NCBI GenBank assembly: GCA_964470025.1
Contig: CAYXZR010000006.1
Coordinates: 1-47,913 of the forward strand
From: CAYXZR01 sp964470025
Lineage (GTDB): Bacteria > Patescibacteriota > Patescibacteriia > Buchananbacterales > UBA6539
Reading direction: 5' to 3'
DNA length: 47,913 bases
Shown here: one piece after another, positions 17,761 through 25,966 of the stretch
Position numbering within the stretch: position 1 is the stretch's first letter
Layout: each line of letters begins with the position of its first letter
The notes under the pieces: generated by a model
Seen by the model: the letters and a program-made list of their open reading frames with translations, nothing else
The model's database searches: none
What the model was told of the DNA's origin: nothing
Translations under genes and position numbers: made by a program

Positions 17761-18021
17761 ATGTTGGGTATATCAGAGGAAAATAAAAGCTGCCTCAAGG
17801 AGAGCCAGACAGACAAACGGTACACCAGAACTCTGATGTGCGTTAGACTATGTTGTACTTCCTTGTTTTAGTTTTGTATTCTCCTTATAGAATGTATCAG
17901 CTGCAAAGGTTTTCCTAGTTGGATCTTTCTTTGTGCTGAGTAATTCTGTCGAGATGGGTTTCATCTCGATTGATGTAGATACAACGTTTGTTATATTCAC
18001 ATCGCTCGAGATGAGCGAATC
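17761..18021 (-). promoter_or_regulatory. Structured spacer between rpsJ and rplC, possible autoregulatory leader
   Basis: This 261-nt stretch has no gene. On the minus strand TCATCTCGA can pair with TCGAGATGA about 45 nt later (9 bp, with an inner GATGT...ACATC and ACAA...TTGT stem). The same TCGAGATG can instead pair with the next CATCTCGA four to five nt further on, so the two hairpins exclude each other. Shortly before rplC a stem of CTGgCTC with GAGgCAG is followed by CTTTTATTTT, which looks like a weak attenuator. The arrangement suggests regulation of the downstream r-protein genes; the ligand is unknown. Confidence 0.5.
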
Positions 18022-18384
18022 TTACTGCATTTTGATCTCTACGTCAACACCTGCTGGAAGATTTAGATTACTTAGCGTATCAATTGTCTTCGCTGTAGGG
18101 TTGAGGATGTCGAGCAATCGCTTATGAATGCGCATTTCGTATTGATCACGAGAGTCTTTGTGAACAAATGATGATCGCATCACAGTGTACTTTTTCTTTT
18201 CAGTTGGTAGTGGTACCGGCCCTGAAATAGTTGCACCTGTTCGCTTTGCTGACTCGATAATAGTGCGTGTTGATTGATCAATAATCTTATGATCATATGC
18301 ACGAATCTTGATTCTGATTTTTTGCATTCCGTCTTCAGCCTCTTTTGCTGGCTTTGATGATGCTGGTACTTTTTTGATTGCCAT
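18022..18384 (-). CDS. rpsJ: 30S ribosomal protein S10
   Basis: S10 is shown by KIRIKIRAYDHKIIDQSTRTIIESAKRTGA and the C-terminal RMRIHKRLLDI-like segment (here EMRIHKRLLDILNPTAKTIDTLSNLNLPAGVDVEIKM). It is 120 residues with a short N-terminal extension. S10 is also NusE, a partner of NusG in transcription-translation coupling. It follows tuf after a GC-rich hairpin. Confidence 0.96.
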   Translation of the reverse strand: MAIKKVPASSKPAKEAEDGMQKIRIKIRAYDHKIIDQSTRTIIESAKRTGATISGPVPLPTEKKKYTVMRSSFVHKDSRDQYEMRIHKRLLDILNPTAKTIDTLSNLNLPAGVDVEIKMQ

Positions 18385-18413
18385 GGTCGTAAAGAACTTT
18401 ATTAGCAGTAATC

Positions 18414-18437
18414 CCGCCCCGACGTGAGTCGGGGCGG
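18414..18437 (-). promoter_or_regulatory. GC-rich hairpin between tuf and rpsJ
   Basis: A perfect 10-bp stem (CCGCCCCGAC with GTCGGGGCGG, 4-nt loop) follows the tuf stop by 9 nt. It lacks a T-tract, so it probably protects the tuf mRNA 3' end or marks processing rather than stopping all transcription. It would let tuf be expressed above the ribosomal genes downstream. Confidence 0.55.
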
Positions 18438-18446
18438 ATCAAGCGT

Positions 18447-19637
18447 TTACTTAATAATTTTAGCTACCACACCAGCACCAATAGTTCGGCCACCTTCACG
18501 GATAGCGAAACGTTGCTTTTCTTCAAGTGCTGTTGGTTTCATTAGTTTAACCTTTAGATTTACAGTGTCTCCAGGCATAACCATTTCTGTTCCTTCTGGA
18601 AGTTCAACTTCACCAGTAACATCAGTAGTACCAATGTAGAATTGTGGCTTGTATCCCTTGAAGAATGGGTTATGTCGTCCACCTTCATCTTTGTTCAAGA
18701 TGTAGGTTTCTGCTTCAAATTCAGTGTGTGGAGTAATTGTTCCAGGAACTGCAAGTACTTGTCCTCGCTCGATTTCATCCTTCTTAGTACCTCGAAGCAA
18801 GATACCAGCGTTGTCACCAGCTTCACCTTGATCTAGTGACTTGTTAAACATCTCAATACCAGTAACCACAGTCTTTTTGGTATCCTGTAGACCAACGATT
18901 TCAACTTCATCGTTAACCTTTACGATACCTCGGTCAATTCGACCAGTTACTACTGTACCTCGACCTTCGATAGAGAAAATATCTTCGATAGGCATGAGGA
19001 ATGGCTTTTCAGTATCTCGAACTGGAGCTGGTACGTATTCGTCTAGTGCCTTTACCAAGTCTTCCATTGGTTTAGTAGCTTCTGCATCGTCTAGATTTTC
19101 TAGAGCCTTCAAAGCTGAACCTCGGATGATTGGGATTTCGTCACCAGGGAATTCGTATTTCTTCAATAGATCTCGAACTTCTTCTTCCACTAGGTCGATA
19201 AGTTCTGGTTCTTTTACTTGGTCTACCTTGTTTAGGAAAACAACCAATGCTGGCACACCAACCTGTCGAGCAAGTAGGATGTGTTCTCGGGTTTGAGGCA
19301 TTGGACCATCAGTAGCAGCTACTACTAGAATCGCACCGTCCATCTGAGCTGCACCAGTAATCATGTTTTTTACGTAGTCAGCGTGACCTGGACAGTCAAT
19401 GTGTGCGTAGTGTCGTGTTTCTGATTCGTACTCAACGTGAGTAGTCGCGATAGTAATACCACGTTCTTTTTCTTCTGGAGCGTTATCGATTTCGCTAACG
19501 TCTCGAGCCTGCTTTGCAAAACCCTTCTTGTGAAGGTACTGCAATAGAGCAGCTGTAAGGGTGGTTTTACCGTGGTCAACGTGACCAATGGTACCAACGT
19601 TTAAGTGAGGTTTTCCTCGTTCGAATTTGTCACTCAT
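18447..19637 (-). CDS. tuf: Elongation factor Tu
   Basis: EF-Tu delivers aminoacyl-tRNA to the ribosome. The 396-residue protein has the GTPase motifs GHVDHGKT (residues 19-26), DCPGHADY and NKVD, the switch I segment EKERGITI, and domains 2 and 3 to the C-terminal GRTIGAGVVAKIIK. It has its own strong promoter at 19819-19847 and so can be transcribed apart from the upstream fusA operon. Confidence 0.98.
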   Translation of the reverse strand: MSDKFERGKPHLNVGTIGHVDHGKTTLTAALLQYLHKKGFAKQARDVSEIDNAPEEKERGITIATTHVEYESETRHYAHIDCPGHADYVKNMITGAAQMDGAILVVAATDGPMPQTREHILLARQVGVPALVVFLNKVDQVKEPELIDLVEEEVRDLLKKYEFPGDEIPIIRGSALKALENLDDAEATKPMEDLVKALDEYVPAPVRDTEKPFLMPIEDIFSIEGRGTVVTGRIDRGIVKVNDEVEIVGLQDTKKTVVTGIEMFNKSLDQGEAGDNAGILLRGTKKDEIERGQVLAVPGTITPHTEFEAETYILNKDEGGRHNPFFKGYKPQFYIGTTDVTGEVELPEGTEMVMPGDTVNLKVKLMKPTALEEKQRFAIREGGRTIGAGVVAKIIK

Positions 19638-19773
19638 AGTATAATTCTTATCTTAGTACTTTTTGAGCAATCTTTTGTAAACCAATCCCCGCTGACGGGC
19701 GAGAACAGATCCTCGTTACTAATAATTTATTTAAAGTGTTTTAATAAAACAATAAAAATTTTGCTTTATACAG

Positions 19774-19795
19774 CCGTAAAATACGTATTTTACGG
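19774..19795 (-). promoter_or_regulatory. 22-bp perfect palindrome in the tuf leader
   Basis: The tuf 5' leader contains an 11+11 bp perfect palindrome, CCGTAAAATAC with GTATTTTACGG. It lies about 25 nt downstream of the -10 box, within the expected transcript. It could be a dimeric repressor operator or an mRNA 5' stem; no T-tract follows. Confidence 0.5.
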
Positions 19796-19818
19796 ATTTA
19801 TCAACAAAATACTCCTAG

Positions 19819-19847
19819 AGTATATAACCAGACGACGAAAATGTCAA
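19819..19847 (-). promoter_or_regulatory. tuf promoter
   Basis: A consensus -35 TTGACA (19842-19847), a 17-nt spacer and -10 TATACT (19819-19824) precede a ~180-nt leader to the tuf start. This is one of the best sigma-70-type promoters in the window. Confidence 0.85.
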
Positions 19848-19875
19848 GGGTTTTTTGTGAATTTTCTGTGTATTT

Positions 19876-20238
19876 CTACTCGATTGGCTCGAAGTAGTAG
19901 GTACCCTCTTCCTCGTCTGTGTTTTGCTGATTTTCGTCCTGATTTTCAACTACTTTTGGATCAGCCATTTCTGCTGGTTCAAACTGCTTACTTTTGTTTA
20001 ACACCGCACCAACTGACTGCCAAGAATCATCAATATCTGCTAGGTTTTCAGTAGTTTCTGGCACTTCCTCTGCAACAGGTACTTCATGGTGTGGCTGTGC
20101 TACGGCTCCTTCTAATAACACCTCATATTGCTCAAGTGAGACAACAACAAAGCCTTCATGCTGCTCTTTATCAACGATAATACATGGAGAGTCAGTTTTC
20201 TTGGCTAATTTAATTGCTTTTTCAACAATATGAGACAT
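19876..20238 (-). CDS. Small acidic protein downstream of fusA, antitoxin-like N-terminus
   Basis: This 120-residue protein is not firmly recognised. The first ~45 residues (SPCIIVDKEQHEGFVVVSLEQYEVLLEG) resemble the fold entry of Phd/YefM-type proteins, which place a strand before SLEQYE. The rest is Glu/Asp/Gln-rich and probably disordered. No toxin gene is adjacent. It follows fusA by 17 nt and probably ends the rpsL-rpsG-fusA operon. Its role is unknown. Confidence 0.6.
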   Translation of the reverse strand: MSHIVEKAIKLAKKTDSPCIIVDKEQHEGFVVVSLEQYEVLLEGAVAQPHHEVPVAEEVPETTENLADIDDSWQSVGAVLNKSKQFEPAEMADPKVVENQDENQQNTDEEEGTYYFEPIE

Positions 20239-20255
20239 AGAATTTCGTATTAGTC

Positions 20256-22358
20256 TTAAGCTTTTGCTCGCTCACCTTTAACAACTTCTGCAACATTTGA
20301 TGGCACTTCTTGATAGTCAAGAAATTCCATAGCATATGATGCACGGCCTTGGGTCATTGATCGAAGCTCAGTTGCGTAGCCAAACATCTCGGCCAAAGGC
20401 ACCTTAGCGTCGATAACCTTCACTTGGTTTCGATCTCGCATTTCTTCGATCTGACCACGTTTTGATGAAAGGTTACCAATAACATCTCCCATGAATTCTT
20501 CAGGAGTAGTAACTTCCACGCTCATGATAGGCTCAAGAAGTACTGGGCCGGCTTTCTTCGCTGCATCAGCAAACGCCATAGAACCCGCTACCTTAAAAGC
20601 AACTTCAGAAGAGTCAACATCATGATATGAACCATCATATACTGTTGCTTTGAAATCGATAAGCTCAAATCCTGCAACAACACCTTTTTGTCGAGCCTCT
20701 TGAATACCTTTATTGATCGGTTGAATGTATTCTTTTGGAATTACACCACCTTTAACTTCATCTGCGAATTCATACCCTTTGCCAGCTTCGAGTGGTTCAA
20801 GTCGAATCCAACAGTGACCGTATTGACCACGACCACCAGATTGCTTAACAAACTTACCTTCTGCTTCAGCGGTTTTTCGAATAGTTTCACGATATGATAC
20901 TTGTGGCTTACCGATGTTTGCTTCCACCTTAAATTCTCGTTTCATACGATCAACGATAACTTCCAAGTGAAGCTCACCCATACCTGAGATCAGGGTCTGC
21001 ATAGTGTCTTCGTCAGTGTGTACTCGGAAAGTAGGATCTTCTTCTGATAACTTGCTCAATGCGATACCCATTTTTTCTTGGTCAGCCTTGGTCTTTGGTT
21101 CAATTGCTACAGAGATAACTGGTTCTGGGAAGCTAATACTTTCAAGCACGATTGGAGCGCCTTCAGTACAAAGTGTGTGACCAGTAAACGTTCCTTTCAA
21201 ACCAACTGCTGCTGCGATTTCTCCAGCATATACTTCATCTACTTCTTCTCGATCGTTGGCGTGCATTCGTAGAATTCGTCCGATACGTTCTTTTTCACCA
21301 GTCGATGAATTGTACACATATGAACCAGCCTTTAATGTACCTGAGTAGATTCGGAAGAAAACAATCTTACCAACGAATGGGTCAGTTGCAACCTTAAATG
21401 CAAGTGCTGCAAACTTTTCTTCATCTGCGTGTTCTCGCACGAGTTTCTTTTCTTCGTTTCGTGGGTCGAATCCTTCTACTGCTGGAATTTCTTTTGGTGA
21501 TGGGAGGAAGTCAACAACTGCATCAAGTAGTTGCTGTACACCCTTGTTTTTCAACGCTGAACCACACATTACTGGAATAATTTCGTTGTTGATAGTTGCG
21601 TGTCGAAGTACTCGCTTGATGTCTTCAAGTGCAATCTCTTCCCCACCAAGATACTTATTCATCAAGTCTTCATCGTGCTGTACTACTGCTTCGATAAGTT
21701 CTGCTCGGTATTTTGCAGCTTCTTCTTTCATGTCATCTGGAATATCTGTTACTTCAAACACTCTTCCCTCTTCATCCTTAAAGATCACTGCCTTTTCGGT
21801 AAGCAAGTCAATTACACCTTGGAAAGTGTCAGCTGCGCCGATTGGTAATTGAATTGGGTAAGCAGTTTTTGTAAGACGTTCATGAATTGATTTCATGTCA
21901 GCATAAAAATCTGCACCAGTTCGGTCCATCTTATTAATGAATGCCATCAGTGGCACTTTAAATTTTTCTGCTTGTCGAAACACTGTTTCTGACTGAGGTT
22001 CTACACCTGCAACACCGTCAAACACCAACACACCACCGTCAAGTACACGTAGTGAACGCTGTACTTCTACGGTAAAGTCGATGTGACCTGGGGTATCGAT
22101 GATGTTGATACGACACTTCTTGTCTTCTTCACCTCGTGGTGCCCAGAAACAAGTAGTCGCAGCTGAGGTAATTGTAATACCACGTTCTCGCTCTTGTTCC
22201 ATCCAGTCCATTTCAGCAGCACCTTCGTGCACTTCACCTACTTTGTGCTTTCGTCCAGTGTAGAACAAGATACGCTCGGTAACTGTTGTTTTACCCGCGT
22301 CGATATGAGCGATAATACCGATATTTCGAGTTTTTTCTAAAGAATATTCTCGAGCCAT
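20256..22358 (-). CDS. fusA: Elongation factor G
   Basis: EF-G drives translocation and ribosome recycling. The 700-residue protein has the GTPase motifs AHIDAGKTT near residue 17, DTPGHIDF and NKMD, the switch region MDWMEQERERGITITSAA, and domains II-V through EMFGYATELRSMTQGRASYAMEF. Length and order after rpsG are canonical. Confidence 0.98.
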   Translation of the reverse strand: MAREYSLEKTRNIGIIAHIDAGKTTVTERILFYTGRKHKVGEVHEGAAEMDWMEQERERGITITSAATTCFWAPRGEEDKKCRINIIDTPGHIDFTVEVQRSLRVLDGGVLVFDGVAGVEPQSETVFRQAEKFKVPLMAFINKMDRTGADFYADMKSIHERLTKTAYPIQLPIGAADTFQGVIDLLTEKAVIFKDEEGRVFEVTDIPDDMKEEAAKYRAELIEAVVQHDEDLMNKYLGGEEIALEDIKRVLRHATINNEIIPVMCGSALKNKGVQQLLDAVVDFLPSPKEIPAVEGFDPRNEEKKLVREHADEEKFAALAFKVATDPFVGKIVFFRIYSGTLKAGSYVYNSSTGEKERIGRILRMHANDREEVDEVYAGEIAAAVGLKGTFTGHTLCTEGAPIVLESISFPEPVISVAIEPKTKADQEKMGIALSKLSEEDPTFRVHTDEDTMQTLISGMGELHLEVIVDRMKREFKVEANIGKPQVSYRETIRKTAEAEGKFVKQSGGRGQYGHCWIRLEPLEAGKGYEFADEVKGGVIPKEYIQPINKGIQEARQKGVVAGFELIDFKATVYDGSYHDVDSSEVAFKVAGSMAFADAAKKAGPVLLEPIMSVEVTTPEEFMGDVIGNLSSKRGQIEEMRDRNQVKVIDAKVPLAEMFGYATELRSMTQGRASYAMEFLDYQEVPSNVAEVVKGERAKA

Positions 22359-22379
22359 GTTAGTAATCTAAATGTTTAA

Positions 22380-22850
22380 TTATCCACGACGACCAAAGTG
22401 AGCAAAAGCACGGTTTGCCTCTGCCATCTTGTAGACGTCTTGTCGTTTTTTAATTGCTGAACCTTCTTGGTTTGCAGCAGCCATGATTTCATCTGCTAAA
22501 CGCTTTGCCATTGCTGCGCCTTTTCGTGCGCGGGCTGCGTCGATAAGCCATCGGTATGCTAGTGTTTGCTTTCGGTTACCAAATACTGCAACTGGAATCT
22601 GATAGTTACCACCACCAACACGTCGTGATTTTACTTCAACGTCTGGTGAAATGTTTTTCATAGCATTTTCAAACACATCGACTGGCTCTTTGCCTGTTTC
22701 TTTTTTGATAATTTCAAACGCACCGTACACGATTGACTGCGCAGTGGTTTTCTTACCGTTTTTCATGATTTGGTTGATGAACTTTGAGATCTCAACACTG
22801 TTGAATTGTGGGTCTGGAACGATCACCCGTTGTGGAGTTTTTCCTCGCAT
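22380..22850 (-). CDS. rpsG: 30S ribosomal protein S7
   Basis: The 156-residue S7 is shown by MRGKTPQRVIVPDPQFNSVEISKFINQIMKNGKKTTAQSIVYGA and RVGGGNYQIPVAV. S7 nucleates the 30S head and contacts E-site tRNA. It stands between rpsL and fusA as usual. Confidence 0.97.
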   Translation of the reverse strand: MRGKTPQRVIVPDPQFNSVEISKFINQIMKNGKKTTAQSIVYGAFEIIKKETGKEPVDVFENAMKNISPDVEVKSRRVGGGNYQIPVAVFGNRKQTLAYRWLIDAARARKGAAMAKRLADEIMAAANQEGSAIKKRQDVYKMAEANRAFAHFGRRG

Positions 22851-22874
22851 ATATTTTATCTAATCGTTACTGAA

Positions 22875-23303
22875 TTATTCTGATTTTGCAGAAGCTTTCT
22901 TAGCTCCATATCGTGAACGGCTCTTCTTTCGACCTTGAACTCCTTGGGTATCATATACACCTCGAACTACTTGATATCGCACACCGTTAAGGTCCTTAAC
23001 ACGACCACCACGTAATAGCACGATAGAGTGTTCTTGTAGATTGTGCCCTTCTCCAGGGATGTACGCGGTTACTTCCATACCATTTGAAAGACGTACACGA
23101 GCGATCTTTCGAAGCGCTGAGTTAGGCTTTTTAGGTGTCATTGTGGTTACTTTGACACATACACCACGCTTAAAAGGCGCACCCTTTGGCATGGTGGTTG
23201 TTTTTCGGTGCAAGGTGTCGTTGACAATCTGCATTGCTGGAGATTTTGACTTACGAGCCTTGGTTGACCGAGGTTTTCGGATTAATTGGCTAATTGTAGG
23301 CAT
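22875..23303 (-). CDS. rpsL: 30S ribosomal protein S12
   Basis: The chosen start is the ATG of MPTISQLIRKPR, preceded by an AAGATAGGA Shine-Dalgarno-like run; a frame extension of six codons upstream is rejected. The decoding loop KKPNSALRKIARVRL and the PGEGHNLQEHSIVLLRGGRVKDLNGVRY region are intact. First gene of the str operon. Confidence 0.97.
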   Translation of the reverse strand: MPTISQLIRKPRSTKARKSKSPAMQIVNDTLHRKTTTMPKGAPFKRGVCVKVTTMTPKKPNSALRKIARVRLSNGMEVTAYIPGEGHNLQEHSIVLLRGGRVKDLNGVRYQVVRGVYDTQGVQGRKKSRSRYGAKKASAKSE

Positions 23304-23370
23304 AATTCCTATCTTCTTCACCCTGCGCGTACCACCTAAATTGAGTAAGACGCAGGATTACTTAAATTAT

Positions 23371-23391
23371 TAAAAATCTGCCATGTGGCAG
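23371..23391 (-). terminator. Hairpin with T-tract in the rpsL leader
   Basis: CTGCCA, loop CA, TGGCAG is followed by ATTTTTA. It lies downstream of the M50 protease stop and also downstream of the predicted rpsL promoter, so it could end the protease mRNA or attenuate the str operon. A 6-bp stem, CCTGCG with CGCAGG, lies between it and rpsL. Confidence 0.5.
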
Positions 23392-23408
23392 TGCATAAAT
23401 GCATGAGT

Positions 23409-23437
23409 ATAGTACCGACTTTTTTACAATAAGTCAA
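23409..23437 (-). promoter_or_regulatory. str operon promoter
   Basis: TTGACT (23432-23437), a 17-nt spacer and TACTAT (23409-23414) overlap the last codons of the M50 protease gene. The transcript would begin near 23402, about 100 nt before rpsL. Confidence 0.65.
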
Positions 23438-24104
23438 GGACCGCGGCAATCTGAGGGATAATGCCAAATCCAAGTGCTAAATAGACCATGATATAGTTGA
23501 TAATTTGGCTAATTACAGAGAAAAATAGAAAAAGTAAGGCTAGTGAGATAAACAGTCCATAACGTGCCATGATCATTGGGTTTGCTAGTGGGGTTTTTGC
23601 AACCAGCTTAGCTACTGGATTAAAGGTCATAAGGAAGTTGTACCCATCGAAGCTTGGCAATGGCATGGCGTTAAATACCGCCAATACGATGTTTAGGACA
23701 AACGCTAGCACGAGCATGATAACACCAAGATTTTCTGTACCAAGTCCGATATTAGTCAGCACTTTAATCAATGCTGCCGCAATCACTGCAAGCGCTAGAT
23801 TGGTCAAAATACCAGCTGCTGCAACCCATCGATATGCTGCTTTACCACCTTTAAGACGAGTGAAATTAACTGGAACTGGCTTAGCCCAGCCAAAAAGAAA
23901 TGGTGATTGTGAAATTACTAGCAGAAATGGCATCAGCAATGAACCAATTGGATCAATATGAGGAATTGGATTTAATGTCAGTCGATTAAGTTTTTTTGCC
24001 GTATCATCACCAAATTTTAAGGCAACCCAACCATGTGCAACTTCGTGCAAAATGACTGAGTAAATAAATACTGCAAAATATATTACAAAAATAATTGAAA
24101 TCAT
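23424..24104 (-). CDS. Site-2-protease-like M50 metallopeptidase
   Basis: This 226-residue membrane protein has the zinc motif HEVAHG at residues 20-25 in its first helix and the second-site PLPSFDGYN near residue 150, where Asp is the third ligand. Five to six hydrophobic segments are visible. Short M50 proteins of this group lack a PDZ domain and cleave within membranes; the substrate is unknown. It stands alone between terminators. Confidence 0.85.
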   Translation of the reverse strand: MISIIFVIYFAVFIYSVILHEVAHGWVALKFGDDTAKKLNRLTLNPIPHIDPIGSLLMPFLLVISQSPFLFGWAKPVPVNFTRLKGGKAAYRWVAAAGILTNLALAVIAAALIKVLTNIGLGTENLGVIMLVLAFVLNIVLAVFNAMPLPSFDGYNFLMTFNPVAKLVAKTPLANPMIMARYGLFISLALLFLFFSVISQIINYIMVYLALGFGIIPQIAAVLDLL

Positions 24105-24148
24105 ACTTTACGATAGTATCACGTTTATTATGATATTTCTAGACAAAG

Positions 24149-24174
24149 AAAAAAGTCAGCGTGTTTGGCTGACT
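24149..24174 (-). terminator. Terminator after the peptidoglycan-binding protein gene
   Basis: AGTCAGC, loop AAACAC, GCTGACT is followed by TTTTTTC on the minus strand. It starts 8 nt after the TGA stop of the gene ending at 24182. Confidence 0.75.
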
Positions 24175-24181
24175 TAAAAGG

Positions 24182-24553
24182 TCACATGGTTTTAAAGCTA
24201 GGCCAGATTATTCTTTCACCTTTTGAGTTAAAAGTTATAGTCTTGCCCGAACTACCTGGAATTGTATCAAGATTAGAGTCGAAGTATATTTTGAGCATTC
24301 GCTTTGTTTCTTGATCAATTGCACCTGTTTCGGCAACACCTAGCTTTCTTTGAAGACGACACACTGCATTCTCGAGATCTGTATCGAAAATTGATGTATC
24401 CTGACAGCCTGCAAGAAAGCCCATGTGCCGACCAAGCCATACTGCAAGTAACGCACGCAGAAACACTACGGCATTTCCACTACTTCTCTGCTCTGGCTTA
24501 GTAGGATTACATGGAAGAAGTACTGGTGGAAACATCATCTGATCGTTATACAT
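24182..24553 (-). CDS. Peptidoglycan-binding-domain protein
   Basis: A 123-residue protein whose centre (IFDTDLENAVCRLQRKLGVAETGAIDQETKRML) matches the three-helix peptidoglycan-binding domain, with the usual FGPAT-like entry, xxLQRxxG and DGxxGxxTxxxL pattern. A hydrophobic stretch (VVFLRALLAVWLGRHMGFLAG) precedes it. No catalytic domain is attached. It is one of only two genes here that end in TGA. A GGATGG sequence precedes the ATG. Confidence 0.6.
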   Translation of the reverse strand: MYNDQMMFPPVLLPCNPTKPEQRSSGNAVVFLRALLAVWLGRHMGFLAGCQDTSIFDTDLENAVCRLQRKLGVAETGAIDQETKRMLKIYFDSNLDTIPGSSGKTITFNSKGERIIWPSFKTM

Positions 24554-24618
24554 GGCAATGATCCATCCTTCTTAAATATTGCAAGCTGGCGAAATTACAC
24601 TGGCAACGTATATTTTTT

Positions 24619-24633
24619 TTGACTCTTTGTCAA
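24619..24633 (-). promoter_or_regulatory. TTGAC inverted repeat at a candidate promoter
   Basis: TTGAC-AAAGA-GTCAA is a perfect 5+5 bp inverted repeat whose left arm forms a TTGACA -35 box. A TATACG or TACGTT follows at 15 or 17 nt. This is the likely promoter of the peptidoglycan-binding gene, and the repeat could bind a repressor. Confidence 0.4.
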
Positions 24634-24635
24634 AT

Positions 24636-24662
24636 AAAAAACAGCCTGGATATATGAGGCTG
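24636..24662 (-). terminator. Terminator after the lipoprotein gene
   Basis: CAGCCT, a 9-nt loop, AGGCTG is followed by TTTTTTATTTG. It lies 17 nt after the lipoprotein stop. Confidence 0.75.
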
Positions 24663-24678
24663 CTTTTTATTTAGTCTT

Positions 24679-25356
24679 CTAGTTAAATCGGAATGACCGT
24701 ACCATTTCTTCAAAAATTTCCATCTCGTGCTCGGTTGGACCTTGCTTTTTCATAGTGAACGTATAAGTTACTCCTCGTCGATTGAAAATATACATTACAA
24801 CCGTTACTCCCTCCATCTCTCCTTCTCTAATCACACCTTGAATTCGTGGAGCGGTAATACCCTCAATAATTGTTTCACCTTCTACGATTCGAGCGAGTTC
24901 TGCCTTCGTGTCGGTAATTACATTTTCGACATCTTCTGTTGAAGCCGCAACTACAATTGCTCCCAGTGGATTGCTTGCAAAACTTGGAGGTGTTACTGGA
25001 TCTACGATGAAGTAATCAAATACGGTATCACTTGAAATCTCTGGCTCAATGTAATGTCTCCAGTACCAGTTTTGTGGATGACGAATTTGATATGCTACAG
25101 ATCTATTTTCAAAACTTGACCACTCAATATTTATTTTTTGATCTGCATCATCTTTATCATCTTCCATCATTGCATCATCTTTATCATCTTCCATCATTGC
25201 ATCATCTTTATCATCTTCCATTGCGGTGTCAGATGAATTTGTGTTTTTATTTGCCCCGTCTTGTTGATTTGCGAGTGGTTGCACGCACGCAGTAGCTGCA
25301 AACAATGTAAGTATAGCGATCGTGAATAATTTTATAGACATATATTTTTCATTCAT
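24679..25356 (-). CDS. Lipoprotein with acidic tandem repeats
   Basis: A 225-residue protein with a lipoprotein signal peptide ending LFAATAC, where Cys24 would be lipidated. Next is a low-complexity linker with three near-identical EDDKDDAMM units (about residues 45-71). The globular part (WSSFENRSVAYQIRHPQNWYWRHY ... GVTYTFTMKKQGPTEHEMEIFEEMVRSFRF) resembles the PsbP-like or DUF1795-type fold of surface lipoproteins. The ATG at 25356 is used; a second at 25341 is possible. It is 3 nt downstream of the nitroreductase gene. Confidence 0.7.
   Translation of the reverse strand: MNEKYMSIKLFTIAILTLFAATACVQPLANQQDGANKNTNSSDTAMEDDKDDAMMEDDKDDAMMEDDKDDADQKINIEWSSFENRSVAYQIRHPQNWYWRHYIEPEISSDTVFDYFIVDPVTPPSFASNPLGAIVVAASTEDVENVITDTKAELARIVEGETIIEGITAPRIQGVIREGEMEGVTVVMYIFNRRGVTYTFTMKKQGPTEHEMEIFEEMVRSFRFN
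25144..25222 (-). repeat. Three 27-nt tandem repeats in the lipoprotein gene
   Basis: Two exact and one partly diverged 27-nt unit encode EDDKDDAMM. The unit is a multiple of three, so slippage would change linker length without frameshift. Confidence 0.85.
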
Positions 25357-25359
25357 TAA

Positions 25360-25956
25360 TTATGCTTTCCACCCTCCTTTAAATACTATCTCGCTTTGCT
25401 CTTTTCGTGAGCGTTGCGCTGATTGTCTTTTTTGCAGCTCCTCTGAGAGCTCTTGTGGATCACCTGGATATCCAATTGCCATCATGGTTAATGCAGTTAC
25501 TTCTTTTGGTATTGAAAGTGCTTTATGTGCTGCATCTGCGTCAAACCCTGCCATTTCGTGCGCGACAAGCCCGAGGTCAACAGCTTGTAAAAAAAGGCTA
25601 TACGTAGCTGCGCCGGCATCATATCGGTTATGCTTGTTTGGCTTATCGTTGCGTGAAAATGTAGGGATCGTACATATTAAGAGTAGCATAAAGGCATTTT
25701 TTGCCCAACTATTGCCATCAGTTAGTAGTTCTGCAAGCTTACTATACTCCTCTTCGTTTTCCTTAGTAGTGTAGATAAACCGCCATGGCTGCTCATTGAA
25801 TGAAGATGGTGCCCAGCGTGCTGCTTCAAAAAGTGTGTCGATTTTTTCCTGCTCAATTGGCTCTTGAGAAAATGCAAGTGGTGACCAACGACGTGCGATA
25901 AGGGAATTAATAGCTATGCTCGTTGGTGCTGGTTTTTCTGGATATTGATGTGACAT
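25360..25956 (-). CDS. Nitroreductase-family FMN oxidoreductase
   Basis: The 198-residue protein has the family pattern: ARRWSPLAFS at the N-terminus (FMN phosphate contact), LFEAARWAPSSFNEQPWRFIY, then AVDLGLVAHEMAGFD and MAIGYPGD. These enzymes reduce nitro groups, quinones or flavins with NAD(P)H; the physiological substrate is unknown. It lies between an unknown gene and the lipoprotein gene with gaps of 3-10 nt, so the three form one operon. Confidence 0.88.
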   Translation of the reverse strand: MSHQYPEKPAPTSIAINSLIARRWSPLAFSQEPIEQEKIDTLFEAARWAPSSFNEQPWRFIYTTKENEEEYSKLAELLTDGNSWAKNAFMLLLICTIPTFSRNDKPNKHNRYDAGAATYSLFLQAVDLGLVAHEMAGFDADAAHKALSIPKEVTALTMMAIGYPGDPQELSEELQKRQSAQRSRKEQSEIVFKGGWKA

Positions 25957-25966
25957 GAGTACTTTT

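Noticed and set aside
18841..19296. 151-codon plus-strand open frame opposite tuf
   Set aside because: It mirrors the biased codon use of tuf, has a Ser/Thr-rich composition and no promoter or Shine-Dalgarno. Similar plus-strand frames opposite other genes were rejected for the same reason.
25144..25222. CRISPR-like short repeats
   Set aside because: The units are directly adjacent without spacers and encode an in-frame acidic repeat; no CRISPR array or cas gene is in the window.
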